From the NCBI GenBank assembly GCA_008360975.2, contig CM039210.1:11782293-11846292 (forward strand): a stretch of DNA of 64,000 bases, given 5' to 3'. Made by a program: the position numbers and the translations under genes. This document shows, in pieces, positions 55,060 through 64,000 of the stretch (position 1 is its first letter; every line of letters begins with the position of its first letter). The notes under the pieces are model-generated. The model did no database searches, was not told the DNA's origin, and worked only from the letters and a program-made list of their open reading frames with translations. The DNA comes from Lichenostomus cassidix (Eukaryota; Chordata; Aves; Passeriformes; Meliphagidae).

Positions 55060-55580
55060 ATCAGGGCTAGATTTGCATTTTTTAACGCTCTTTTGTCATT
55101 CACGGAAGAGGGGGGCTGAGAGCTGCATTTTTTCAGCTTCTGGCAGTGGCGCGGAGCGCTGCGGTGACTGGAGAGTTAAGGTTCTCCCCCCCAAGCGGGG
55201 GGGGGCTCCCCCCGGCTGTACGGTTTCGAAAGTTTTTTGCATGTCAATGACTGGATAGCAGCCCTCAGGGGGTAAGCTTGTAAAGCTATCACAGTGTGTA
55301 ATCTTTCTTGGAATTCTTTCTCTACTCGCGCCTGCTAGTTTTCTACTCGCGCCTGTCAGTGCTTTTGCTGTTACCTCTGCAATCTCTTCCTCCGCACTAC
55401 ATTGCTGTAAGGAAGTTATAACTTTTTTCCACGCTCTGCTAAGCTTTTTTGCAGTCTTATTACCATTTAGCAGTTCATTAAACAGTCACCAAACTCTAGC
55501 CACTCCCCCTCTTCAAATTGCTTTAAAGCACTTTTGCTCACTCCCCGCTTTTCTAAAAAGCATTGTAATAAGTCCAGGAT
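55060..55580 (-). other. ERV-M gag upstream region, decayed
   Basis: Probably matrix to capsid of ERV-M. I see only short broken frames; a run of CCCCCC/GGGG near 55186-55215 is notable. Not resolved further. Confidence 0.35.
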
Positions 55581-55956
55581 TGTTGGAAAACGCAGTTTTC
55601 CAGCAAAACTTATGCTAACTAAACAGGCTTGAACAAAGCCTCAGCATAGTCAGGCCTCAGTAAGGATCCTAACAAGCTGTTATGAGAAACTAACACCTAG
55701 GAACCACAGCTGTGTTTCTGAGCTGTGGGAAGAATGTCATGAGAAAGAATAGGGAGTCAGAAGTGTTATGAGAAAAGGATAAGGGAGTCAACAGGAGGAT
55801 CCCTGAATGTGTGAGAACAGACTGCAGATACGTGTGTAACTATAATTAGTAACATCTGTAACAGTATATAAGTTTCTCGTTTGGTGAAATAAAATGGAGC
55901 TTACTCTATATCTCATATTGAGACTGCCGTGAGTTCCCTCTCGTCGCGACGTTACA
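55581..55956 (+). mobile_element. LTR M', solo LTR related to the ERV-M LTR, antisense within it
   Basis: 376 bp, TGTTGGAAAACG to GACGTTACA; aligns over its first 80 bp and its promoter/polyadenylation region with the ERV-M LTR but in opposite orientation. GGAT flanks it on both sides (CAGGAT if the terminal CA is counted). TATATAAG near 55866 and AATAAAATGG near 55889. Confidence 0.78.
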
Positions 55957-56201
55957 GGATTACCTCTCTCTCCATTTTTCGTCCAGCTGGTTTTAACTTA
56001 TCCGTGGTCGCCTTGTCCTGGTCGCCGCTGTCAGAGTAGAGCAGAATGTGCGTCTCTCTATTTTGTCCGCAGTCGCCTTGTCCTGGTTGCCGCTGTCAGA
56101 GTGTAATCCTTTCAGTAGCTCATCGGTCGTTGCGCACCGATGCCTCCCCCAGTCTCGCCGCTTTTGGGAACAGGATCGTAAAGTTTGGTAGCAGTGTTCG
56201 T

Positions 56202-56219
56202 GGGTCGTTGGGGTCACCA
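56202..56219 (-). promoter_or_regulatory. ERV-M primer-binding site (tRNA-Trp-like)
   Basis: Minus strand TGGTGACCCCAACGACCC, close to the alpharetroviral tRNA-Trp site in its first ten bases, four bases from the LTR. Confidence 0.6.
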
Positions 56220-56222
56220 AAA

Positions 56223-56582
56223 TGTTGTTTGAAAATCGTGGCAAGAGTGAGCAAGCAGCAGTCTCAATGTGAGATATAAGCAAGCTCCATTTATTTCACG
56301 GCGTGAGCAGGTTATATACTATTACAATGTTTCTAATTATAGCTACACAGATTACAATCTACATTGCATTCTATTTTCACACTCTTAGTGTTCCTCCTTC
56401 ATTCTTTCTTAATCATGAATTCCCTCCTGGTACATTCTTTACGGTACTCCCTTATTTCTCAGAGGCACAGCTGCACTTTCTTGGTACCTTTCTCACGACA
56501 CTTTGCTAGGATTTTTACTGAGGCCTTGTTCAGCTTGTTCGACTAGCATACATTTTGCTGGTACAAACTCTATTTCCCAACA
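56223..56582 (-). repeat. ERV-M 5' LTR
   Basis: 360 bp, TGTTGGGAAATAG to CAAACAACA. AGTATATAACC and GAAATAAATGG mark promoter and polyadenylation signals. Confidence 0.85.
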
Positions 56583-57172
56583 ATGGATTACCTGGGAGAT
56601 ACAGTCCATGGTTAGATCCACCCCTCGGTCCCATGCCCGCTTATAGGTGGCATCTCAGCTCTGATGGCCTGAGGCATCATGGGCCCACTGCGCTAGGAAC
56701 AACTCTCCCTTGTGTTGCCAATCCAAATCTATCTGTGACACCTCTATTTTTGCGGCCTAATGCACCTGTTGTTTCGGTGCTCCTCATTAGCCCGACTTTT
56801 AGGGACATGGGCATCCACATGATGGACTTTCACAGGTACCTTCTCTACCCGAGTGGCAATGTGTTGCCATTCATCAGCAGCCCAGACTGCTCTTCTTCTA
56901 CACTGACAGTTGGCCTTTCTCCACCTTTCTAGCCAACCCCACAGAGCATTGGCTACCATCCATGAATCAGTGTAGACGTAAAGCTTTGGCCACTTCCCTC
57001 TTTCGGCAATGTCCAGGGCTTGCTGAGCGGCTTTGAGTTAAGCAAGTTGGCTCAATCAAACTTCTCCTTCAGTAGCTTCTGCAACCTGTCGTGTGGGGCT
57101 CCATACAGCTGCTTTCTCTTTTTGATTTGTCCCTACAATGCGACAGGAACTGTCAGTGAAAAGAGCATAGCG
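56583..57172 (-). pseudogene. pol: ERVL-4 RNase H and integrase N-terminus
   Basis: Minus strand frames with MVANALWGWLERWRKAN (RNase H end), HVDAHVPKSRANEEH and the start of the zinc domain. Multiple stops and shifts. Bounded by ERV-M and LTR C2. Confidence 0.85.
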
Positions 57173-57907
57173 TGTTTCCCATATGAATGGAGACAGAGGG
57201 TTGATAGATTTCTGCCGATTGCCTAGGCTTGTGACAACTGGCAGTCAACCTATTTAGAGTGACCAGCACCCCCTAAACCCAGTCTCGTTCGCAAGTTCTT
57301 TAATGATGGCAGATTTAGGTCTAATATAAAATGAATTATTGTTTATTAGACACAAGAGATAACAGAACAAGAAGCTAAACAACTTATCTACTACACAATA
57401 TAGGAAAACTACGAATAGCTAAACAAATAATATATTTCCCAAAATGGGAAAACTACGAATAGCTAAAATGCAGCACACAAAAGGTACCTATTATTGTTGT
57501 TATTATTGCTAGCAAAGAAGAATACAATTTAGGAAACCAATGATCTTACCAAAATCCAACTTTGGTGCTGGGATACATGAGAATCCTCCCCCAGTCCTGC
57601 AAAAAGTTACCACAGAGTTGCATCCAGACTCTGGGAAGAGGCTTTCTCACGCTCCAGTGTTTGTGTAGAAAAGCTTCTACCTTTGTGAAAATTCTTGCGT
57701 CTTTTGATAGGATAAAAGTGTGTCTGGTCAGCATGTACAATTTTATTTCTCTTTTCACATCCTCTGTCCATTCCAAAATATGAATTAAGGTTAGAGGTCT
57801 TAGACTTTCGGGCGCTAAGAGATAACCCCTGCCAGGCTGTTGACCCCACCAGAGTTATCTATCTTCTGCCATCGAGCAGAAGGAGGGGGGGGGAACGTCC
57901 TGCTACA
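57173..57907 (-). repeat. LTR C2, solo LTR in ERVL-4
   Basis: 735 bp, uninterrupted copy of LTR C1. The ERVL-4 pol resumes on both sides (QLPQDE then RYALF region), so it is an insertion. The expected duplication is unclear. Confidence 0.75.
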
Positions 57908-59602
57908 GCTTCGTCTTGTGGCAGTTGGTTGTAGGGTGGAGCTTCCTCAGCATGGGTCACTTGTTCCTGCTCTTCTTTGTCACTCAGACCAAAATTTTCA
58001 CCTTCGGGCCAATTTGTAATTATTTCCAAGATCCCAGGGCGATTCGGGTTTCCAATATGGGCACTCTGTGTGATGAGAGCAATCCATTTACTCCATATGG
58101 CGTCAGTGGCGTGGTGGGTAGAGGGAACCTTTCCCTTGAACATCTACCTCAGCATCGGTAGTTGGGGTGCCAGGAGGAGTTGTGCTTCTGTGCCAATAAC
58201 CTCCAAGGCGGCTTGGACACCTTCATAGGCTGCCAGGTTTTCTTTCTCTGTGGGAGCATAGTCTGCTTCGGACCCTCTGTAACTTCGGCTCCAGAATCCC
58301 AGTGGTTGACCCTGAGTCTCACCAGGCACCTTCTGCCAAAGGCTCCAGGACGGACCATTTTTCCCTGCTGCAGAGTAGAGCACACTCTTTGCTTCTGGTC
58401 CTGTCCTTACTGGGCCGAGAGCTACTGCATGAACGATCTCCTGCTTGATCTGGGCGAAGGCTTGTTGCTGTCCCAAGCCCCAGTGGAAATCATTCTTCTT
58501 GCATGTCACCAGGTAAAGAGGGCTCACAATCTGGCTGTACTCAAGGATGTGCATCCTCCAGAAACCTATGGCACCTGGGAAAGCTTGTGTCTCCTTGTTG
58601 GTTGGTGGGGACATCGCTGTCATCTTATTGATGACCTCAGTGGGAATCTGACACCATCCATCTTGCCACTTCACTTCCAGGAACTGGATTTCTCTGGCAG
58701 GTCCCTTGACTTTGCTCTTTTTGATGGCAAAACTGGATTCCAAGAGAATTTGGATGATTTTCTCTCCTTTCTCAAATACTTCCGTTGCCATGTCCACCCA
58801 CACAATGATGTCGTCGATGTACTGCAGCTGTTCCGGAGCCTCACCCTTTTCCAGTGCAGACTAGATTAGTCCATGGCAGATGGTGGAGCTGTGCTTCCAC
58901 CCCTGGGGCAGTTGGTTCCATATGTACTGCATGCCCCTCCAGGTGAAGGCAAATCGAGGCCTGTGCTCTGCTGCCAAAGGGATGGAGAAAAATGCATTCA
59001 CAATGTCAATAGTGGCATACCACATCACTGCCTTGGTCTCCAGCTCGTACTGGAGCTCCAGCATGTCCAGCATAGCAGCACTCAGTGGTGGAGTCAGTTA
59101 ATTCAAGGCACAATCGTATGCAGTCAATCTTCATTCTCCATCAGATTTCCGCACAGTCCAGATTGGGCTGTTGAAGGGTGAGTGGGCCTTGCTGACCACC
59201 CCTTGGCTCTCCAGCTCATGGACCATCTTGTGGATGGGGATCACAGCATCTTGATTGGCCCAGTACTGCTGGCAGTGCACTGTCGAAGTGGCAATTGGTA
59301 CTTGTTGTTCTTCCACCTTCAAGAGTCCGACTGCAGAAGGGTTCTCTGATAGTTCAGGCAAGGTGTTCAATTGCCTCACGCCCTCTGCCTCGACAGCAGC
59401 TATCCCAAAAGCCCACCTGAGTCCTTTTGGGTCTTTGAAATAGCTGTTCCGGAGGAAATCTATGCCCAGAATACACGGGGCATCTGGGCCAGTCACAATA
59501 GGATGTTTCTGCCACTCCTTCCCAGTCAGGCTCACCTTGGCTTCCAACAGGGTCAACTGCTATGATACCCCTGTCACATCGGCAATAGAAATGGGTATGG
59601 CC
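57908..59602 (-). pseudogene. pol: ERVL-4 pol: protease end, RT, connection
   Basis: Minus-strand frames 59556-59131 (protease end and RT start), 59073-58861 and 58803-58144 (palm to connection, YIDD near 58815), and 58143-57908. Aligns with ERVL-1 along its length at clearly lower identity. A TAG near 58863 and shifts near 59100 and 58144 break it. The DTGA half of protease is missing at the right end (about 59602). Confidence 0.88.
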
Positions 59603-60061
59603 CCCTGTCGGGGGTTGAGTACATTTAGAATTTCTTCCCATTCCTGTTACTAAGCAACAAATAGTTGGATGTTTAGAGCTATCAAGTCTTTTGTTAAAGA
59701 CAAAAGCTGGGCTTGGGCAGGGCAGGGTAAGGGAAGAGGCAGCCCTTGGAACGCTCTCTCGTGGTTCGGACGCTGAGAGGAAAGGCTGCTCTTTGCTTTT
59801 CGGCTGCCACCAGAGGAAATCCAACTGTGCCCTGTTTTTTCTCTTCTCCTGGCTGGGTGAGCTTTGATTCAACCTTTTTTTCCCACTGGGAAGGGCACGT
59901 TTCCCTGAGCTGCGTTTTTTCCCGCAGCTGCAGCTGGGAGAGTCCGGCTGCCTCTGCTGCCTGCCCCTGCCCTCTGCCGTACGAGACCGCGGCATCTGCT
60001 GTGACTGCAGAAATCCTTGCTACCTCGCTGGCTAGCCGGGAGGGAGCCGGCGCCTGCCCCT
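59603..60061. other. Unassigned spacer beside ERV-H
   Basis: Moderately GC-rich; the chance frame 59746-60204 runs into LTR H. No family recognised. Confidence 0.35.
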
Positions 60062-60545
60062 TGATTCGCCCCAATCGAGCTCAGAGACACTTCAGAGACC
60101 AAGTCAGAGAAGTGGGTATTTGCTTTATTCGGTGCACCGGATGTGTGGGGAATTGTTTCCACCAAACACACACACCTCAGTACCTCAAAGACACAGAGTT
60201 ATAGGTAAAATCATGAATATTAATTACATTCTTCAGGATAGGAGTGGTTATACAAATCATTTCTCGGAAGTCATTAATATCATTAGCATGTGCACCACGC
60301 ACGCTCCGTATGTCCTGGTGGTCTTTGGAGACCCCCAAAGCCCCCTCCAAGGTGACAGTCCTTCATGGGATGATTCAGCGGTTTCTGTGCTGGTTTCAAA
60401 TGCATGCTTAGCTGATAAGCCATCAGGCCAGAGCTGTTACCTACAATTTGAATTTGAATTAAGAGTTCAGCCTTCAGCCCTGGAGGCCACAGACAGGCGC
60501 CTGTGCTGGTGGAAGGGGGGCAAAAAGCTCAGAGAATCTTTCTCA
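60062..60545 (-). repeat. ERV-H 3' LTR
   Basis: 484 bp, TGAGAAAGATTC (60545) to GGGGCGAATCA (60062), same family as solo LTRs H1 and H2. A polypurine tract AAAAGAAAAGGGGGGAT (60546-60562 on the minus strand) precedes it. Confidence 0.93.
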
Positions 60546-60562
60546 ATCCCCCCTTTTCTTTT

Positions 60563-60944
60563 GTAATTTGTAATTCTTTACAAATCTTGTATGTCATGAA
60601 AGTAAATACCTTTCTCTATTTTATATCTAAGTTTATACTTTTGCCATTGAATATAAGCATCACAGTTCTAAGTACATAATATTATACAACAATAACTACT
60701 AATACAAACAGCAAGTGAAAATGCAAAATACAAATAACTATTACAAACAATTGTTTAACCATGCTATAAGTTTGTCCCATTAAACCTCTTTAAACTCTCA
60801 AGAAGTGTCATCTAAAGTGATCTGATGCAGTATTTGTATTTTGTAACTGCAGCACCTTGTATTTATAACTGTCCATTAATTGAAGGTATGCATTTTGGTC
60901 CCATGCACCTGCCCCAATTACCAGCATCACTAGCATAGTCTAGA
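60563..60944 (-). pseudogene. env: ERV-H env remnant (membrane anchor)
   Basis: Between the pol end and the polypurine tract only about 380 bp remain. A minus-strand frame near 60760-60680 gives a hydrophobic run (MVKQLFVIVICIL...) like an Env membrane anchor. The surface subunit and most of the transmembrane subunit are absent, so env was largely deleted. The Env call is inference. Confidence 0.45.
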
Positions 60945-63900
60945 TCATGTGGTATTGATTTTTCGTATTTGAAGGCGCAGAGGTCCTGTTCTTCTTGTCT
61001 CCCACTCTGGTCTTGGTGCAAGTTTGGTCCTGGTATAATGGATCCAAGTCGATTTTCCCTGTACTTTAATTGCTGTATGAGTCACCAGCAACGTTTGATA
61101 AAGTCCTTCCCACTTTTCCTGGAGTGGATTTCCTGAAAGAGACTTAACATAAACCCAGTCCCCCGGATTCACATTATGAAAGGGTTTATCAGGTGGTGGG
61201 GGTTTACAATTAACAACGGTAGTGTGTATTGATTGTAACTTTTGACCTAAATGTTTTACATAATCTATTAGATAGCTTTGCCCTACCAGAGCCACACTGT
61301 CATTGTGAATCACGTTTGTTCCATAGGGCCTTCCATACAAAATTTCAAAGGGACTCAGTTTTTCCTTGAGCCGTGGTTTTACCCTAATTCTCAGCAAAGC
61401 CATGGGCAGAGCCTGATACCAATATAAGTTGGTTTCTTGACAAATTTTGGCTAATTGTTGCTTTATTAAGTGATTCATCTTTTCGACTTGTCCATTTGCC
61501 TGTGGCCTGTATGGTGTATGTAGTTGCCAGCGTATGCCTAGTAGATTACTTACTCCCTGCACCACCTGAGCTACAAAGTGTGATCCCCTATCAGAATTAA
61601 TCTCCCTGGGTACCCCAAATCGTGGAATTATTTCTTGTACTAGGGCTTTAACAACTTCTCTAGCTTTATTTGTTCTACAAGGGAAGGCTTCCGGCCAACC
61701 GGAGAAAGTGTCTGTGAGGACTAAAAGGTACTTGTATCCCCCTTTTCTAGGTAATTCAGAAAAGTCAATTTGCCATACGTGCCCTGGTAAGGCTCCTTTG
61801 AGGATTGTTCCAGTGTTTTGCCTAACAGTGGTATTAGGGTTGTTTCTAAGACAGATTTCACAAGTGGAAGTTATGTCCTCAATTGTCTCCTTTAACTTTG
61901 TTGCTATCACTTTGCTCTTTAAATAGTTATGTAAGGCATCAACTCCCCAATGTGTTTTGGAATGTTCGCTTTGGATAAATAACAATTTTCTGGGTATGAC
62001 CAGGAGATCTTCTATTCTAGCCCACCCATCTGCTCCTATTTGTCCTTTCTCTTTTTGTATCCAATTCAAATCATCAGTGTCATATGGTGGGGGTTTCTCA
62101 CCCATAAGGATGCTAGAAGGGATTAGAGCTAGGGCTTGTATTTGAACTGTACCAGCCACTGCCTTTGCTGTTTTGTCTGCCATTGCATTTCCCAGTTCAG
62201 GGATGGTGTTCCCCTGGGAGTGCCCTTTGCAATGCATTATAGCCACTTTTGAAGGTTTCAGCACTGCTTCTAGCAATTGTAAGATTTCAGTGGCATGCTT
62301 GACTTCTTTCTTCTGCGAGGTTAATAAACCTCTCTCTTTCCAGATAGCCCCGTGAGCATGTACCACCCCAAAGGCATACCTTGAATCAGTCCAAATGTTG
62401 ACAGGCTTTCCTTTGGCTAATGTCAAGGCTCGAGTTAGAGCTATTATCTCAGCCTTTTGAGCAGATGTCCCCACAGGTAACGGTTTTGCTTCAATGACGG
62501 CATCTGTGGTTGTAACTGCATACCCAGCAAGGCGCTTACCATCTCTGACATAACTGCTTCCATCAGTGAACCAATTTTCCGCGTTTTCCAGCAGAGAGTC
62601 CTTCAGGTCTGGGCGGCTGGAGTAAACTGCCTCCATGGTTTCAATGCAGTCATGTTGTACAGGCTCTTCAGTAGCTCTGCCCTGGAGGTAAGCTGCTGGA
62701 TTTAAAATGTTGGTTACCTGGATACTCACATCCTCCGATTCTGCTAGGACAGCTTGATATTTGAGAAAGCGAGATGGGGTTAACCAGTGATTTCCTTTCT
62801 GCGTGAGCACTGCTGACACTGTATGAGAGACAAAAACAGTTATCTTCTGGCCCATTGTGAACTTGCGGGCTTCTTCTATGTTCAGGATCACAGCTGCCAC
62901 TGCACGCAGGCAGGCGGGCCATCCTTGGCTGACCACATCCAATTGCTTGGAGAAATAAGCCACTGGCCTTTTGTAGGGTCCCAGCTTCTATGCCAAAAGT
63001 CCCAATGCCAGTCCTTGCCTCTCATGTGAGAACAACAGAAAAGGTTTAGTGATATCTGGTATACCCAATGCTGGGGCTTGCATTAGTTCACGTTTCAGGG
63101 TTACAAATGCATTATTAGTCTCTGGTGTCCAGCATAGGTAGGTCCCCTTGGTTTCCTTTAGGAGTAGGTACAAGGGTTTCACAATCAACCCATAACGAGA
63201 GATCCACAATCTACACCATCCTGTCATGCCCAGAAAGGTTTTCAGTTCTTTGATTGTAGTTGGCCGGGGCATTTGACAGATTGCCTCCTTCCTGTTGTTT
63301 CCCAAGGCTCTCTCTCCTCCTGCCAATTCATATCCCAGATATGTAACTTTCTGGAGGACCAACTGAGCCTTCTCAGGAAAGACCCTATATCCATTTAGTC
63401 CCAGAAAATTTAAAAGGCTTACAGTCCAATTCTTGCAGTCTTCACGAGTCCTTGTTGCTATTAGTAGGTCATCAACATACTGCAGAAGTGTACCTTCCCC
63501 AAGGGGCGGCGTCCAGCCTTCCAGTTCTTTAGCTAATTGATCTCCAAATATCGTGGGGCTATTTTTGAATCCTTGTGGCAATACAGTCCATGTAAGTTGG
63601 CTTTTTCTCCCTGTTTTGGGGTTTTCCCACTCAAATGCAAAAATTTCCTGACTGCTTTCAGCTAATGGCAGACAAAAGAAAGCATCTTTTAAATCTAAAA
63701 CTGAAAACCACACCCAGTCACTTTGCAATTTTGTAAGCAAGGTGTAAGGGTTAGACACTACAGGATGTAGTGTTTTTGTTATGGCATTTATTGCCCTCAG
63801 GTCCTGTACTAATCTGTAACTTCCGTTTGGCTTTTGCACTGGTAGAATTGGGGTATTGTAGGCAGACCTACATTCTCTCAGCAACCCTTGATCAATAAAT

Positions 63901-63998
63901 TTAGCAATTATTGGTTCTATTCCTACCCGTGCTTCATGCCTTAGTGGATATTGTTTTACTGATACTGGCTGCACTCCTTCCAGCAGTTCAATAACCAC
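60945..63998 (-). pseudogene. pol: ERV-H pol: RT, RNase H and integrase with one in-frame stop
   Basis: Class I (gammaretrovirus-type) Pol, 5' end beyond the window. 63998-62988: RT with LPQGFKNSP and YVDD. A single TAG at 62990-62988 lies in the RT-RNase H connection, then the same frame runs on for 672 codons. These contain RNase H (FTDGSS, a downstream TDSRY) and integrase with HHCC (CEIC), Asp in WQIDF, Asp in NSDRGSHF, Glu in GQVEK, and a C-terminal WEGLYQ/GPY-like module. Apart from the stop no break is visible over about 1000 codons, suggesting a recent insertion. It ends near 60945, where env would overlap. Confidence 0.93.
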
Positions 63999-64000
63999 TG

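Larger units (their letters stand above)
53812..56582 (-). mobile_element. ERV-M: class II gag-bearing element inserted in ERVL-4
   Basis: A 5' LTR, a tRNA-Trp-like primer site, leader and gag; no protease, pol or clear 3' LTR. Both sides show the ERVL-4 sequence ATGGATTAC (53803-53811 and 56583-56591), containing a 6-bp duplication of the class II size. Either 3' parts were lost or this is a defective element. Confidence 0.75.

Noticed and set aside
59746..60566. Plus-strand ORFs of about 150 codons
   Set aside because: They run into or across the ERV-H LTR and have no recognisable domain.
1..64000. CRISPR arrays, bacterial operons, riboswitches
   Set aside because: The sequence is eukaryotic and repeat-derived; no spaced direct-repeat array was seen.

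Overview
The window is almost entirely endogenous retrovirus (ERV) sequence from a vertebrate, most likely a bird and probably a songbird. The evidence is a CR1 LINE with a recognisable endonuclease reading frame, several avian-type ERVL LTR families, and class I, II and III ERVs packed back to back. I see no host gene, tRNA gene, rRNA gene or CRISPR array. Such density fits the W chromosome or another heterochromatic, low-recombination region; that placement is inference. There is a 500-base assembly gap at 23204-23703. Element names used here (ERV-A, ERV-K2, LTR B and so on) are local labels, not database names.

Region 1-16 kb is a deep nest. A minus-strand class II provirus (ERV-A: gag, dUTPase/protease, RT, RNase H) is the host. 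Its RT is split by a plus-strand ERVL (ERVL-0, 1482-4795). Its gag is split by a solo LTR (LTR A1, 4-bp duplication TGTA). LTR A1 is itself split by a complete plus-strand class II provirus without env (ERV-K2, 6394-13407, 263-bp LTRs, 6-bp duplication AGGATG). Beyond gag lies LTR C1, which carries a solo class II LTR (LTR D).

Region 16-25 kb holds LTR fragments, a solo class I LTR (F1), an unrelated LTR split by solo LTR H1, then ERVL-1 with an open gag and an open pol that runs into the gap. After the gap, a second ERVL integrase plus 3' LTR (ERVL-1b) is heavily G-to-A mutated. Region 25-37 kb is a mosaic of solo and truncated LTRs and two env transmembrane relics. It also holds a minus-strand CR1 opened by solo LTRs H2 and A2, with A2 opened in turn by solo LTR B2. 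ERVL-2 (37426-43338, plus) is nearly complete. ERVL-3 (47463-53362, minus) is nearly complete and sits inside an LTR J copy. Region 53.7-59.6 kb is an older minus-strand ERVL (ERVL-4) split by a class II gag-bearing element (ERV-M) and by LTR C2. From 60062 to the window end is the 3' end of a minus-strand class I provirus (ERV-H) whose pol has one in-frame stop.

The ERVL copies share one plan: LTR, Lys-type primer site, gag with a hydrophobic N-terminal domain, a single in-frame UAG followed by a conserved hairpin, PR-RT-RNase H-integrase, LTR, and no env. The class II element ERV-K2 instead uses two -1 frameshifts (gag/pro/pol), and both slippery heptamers lie in the right phase. The strongest leads are the membrane-type Gag N-terminus, the UAG-hairpin junction, an extended antisense tRNA-Lys sequence at one primer site, and strand-biased G-to-A hypermutation in two ERVL copies.
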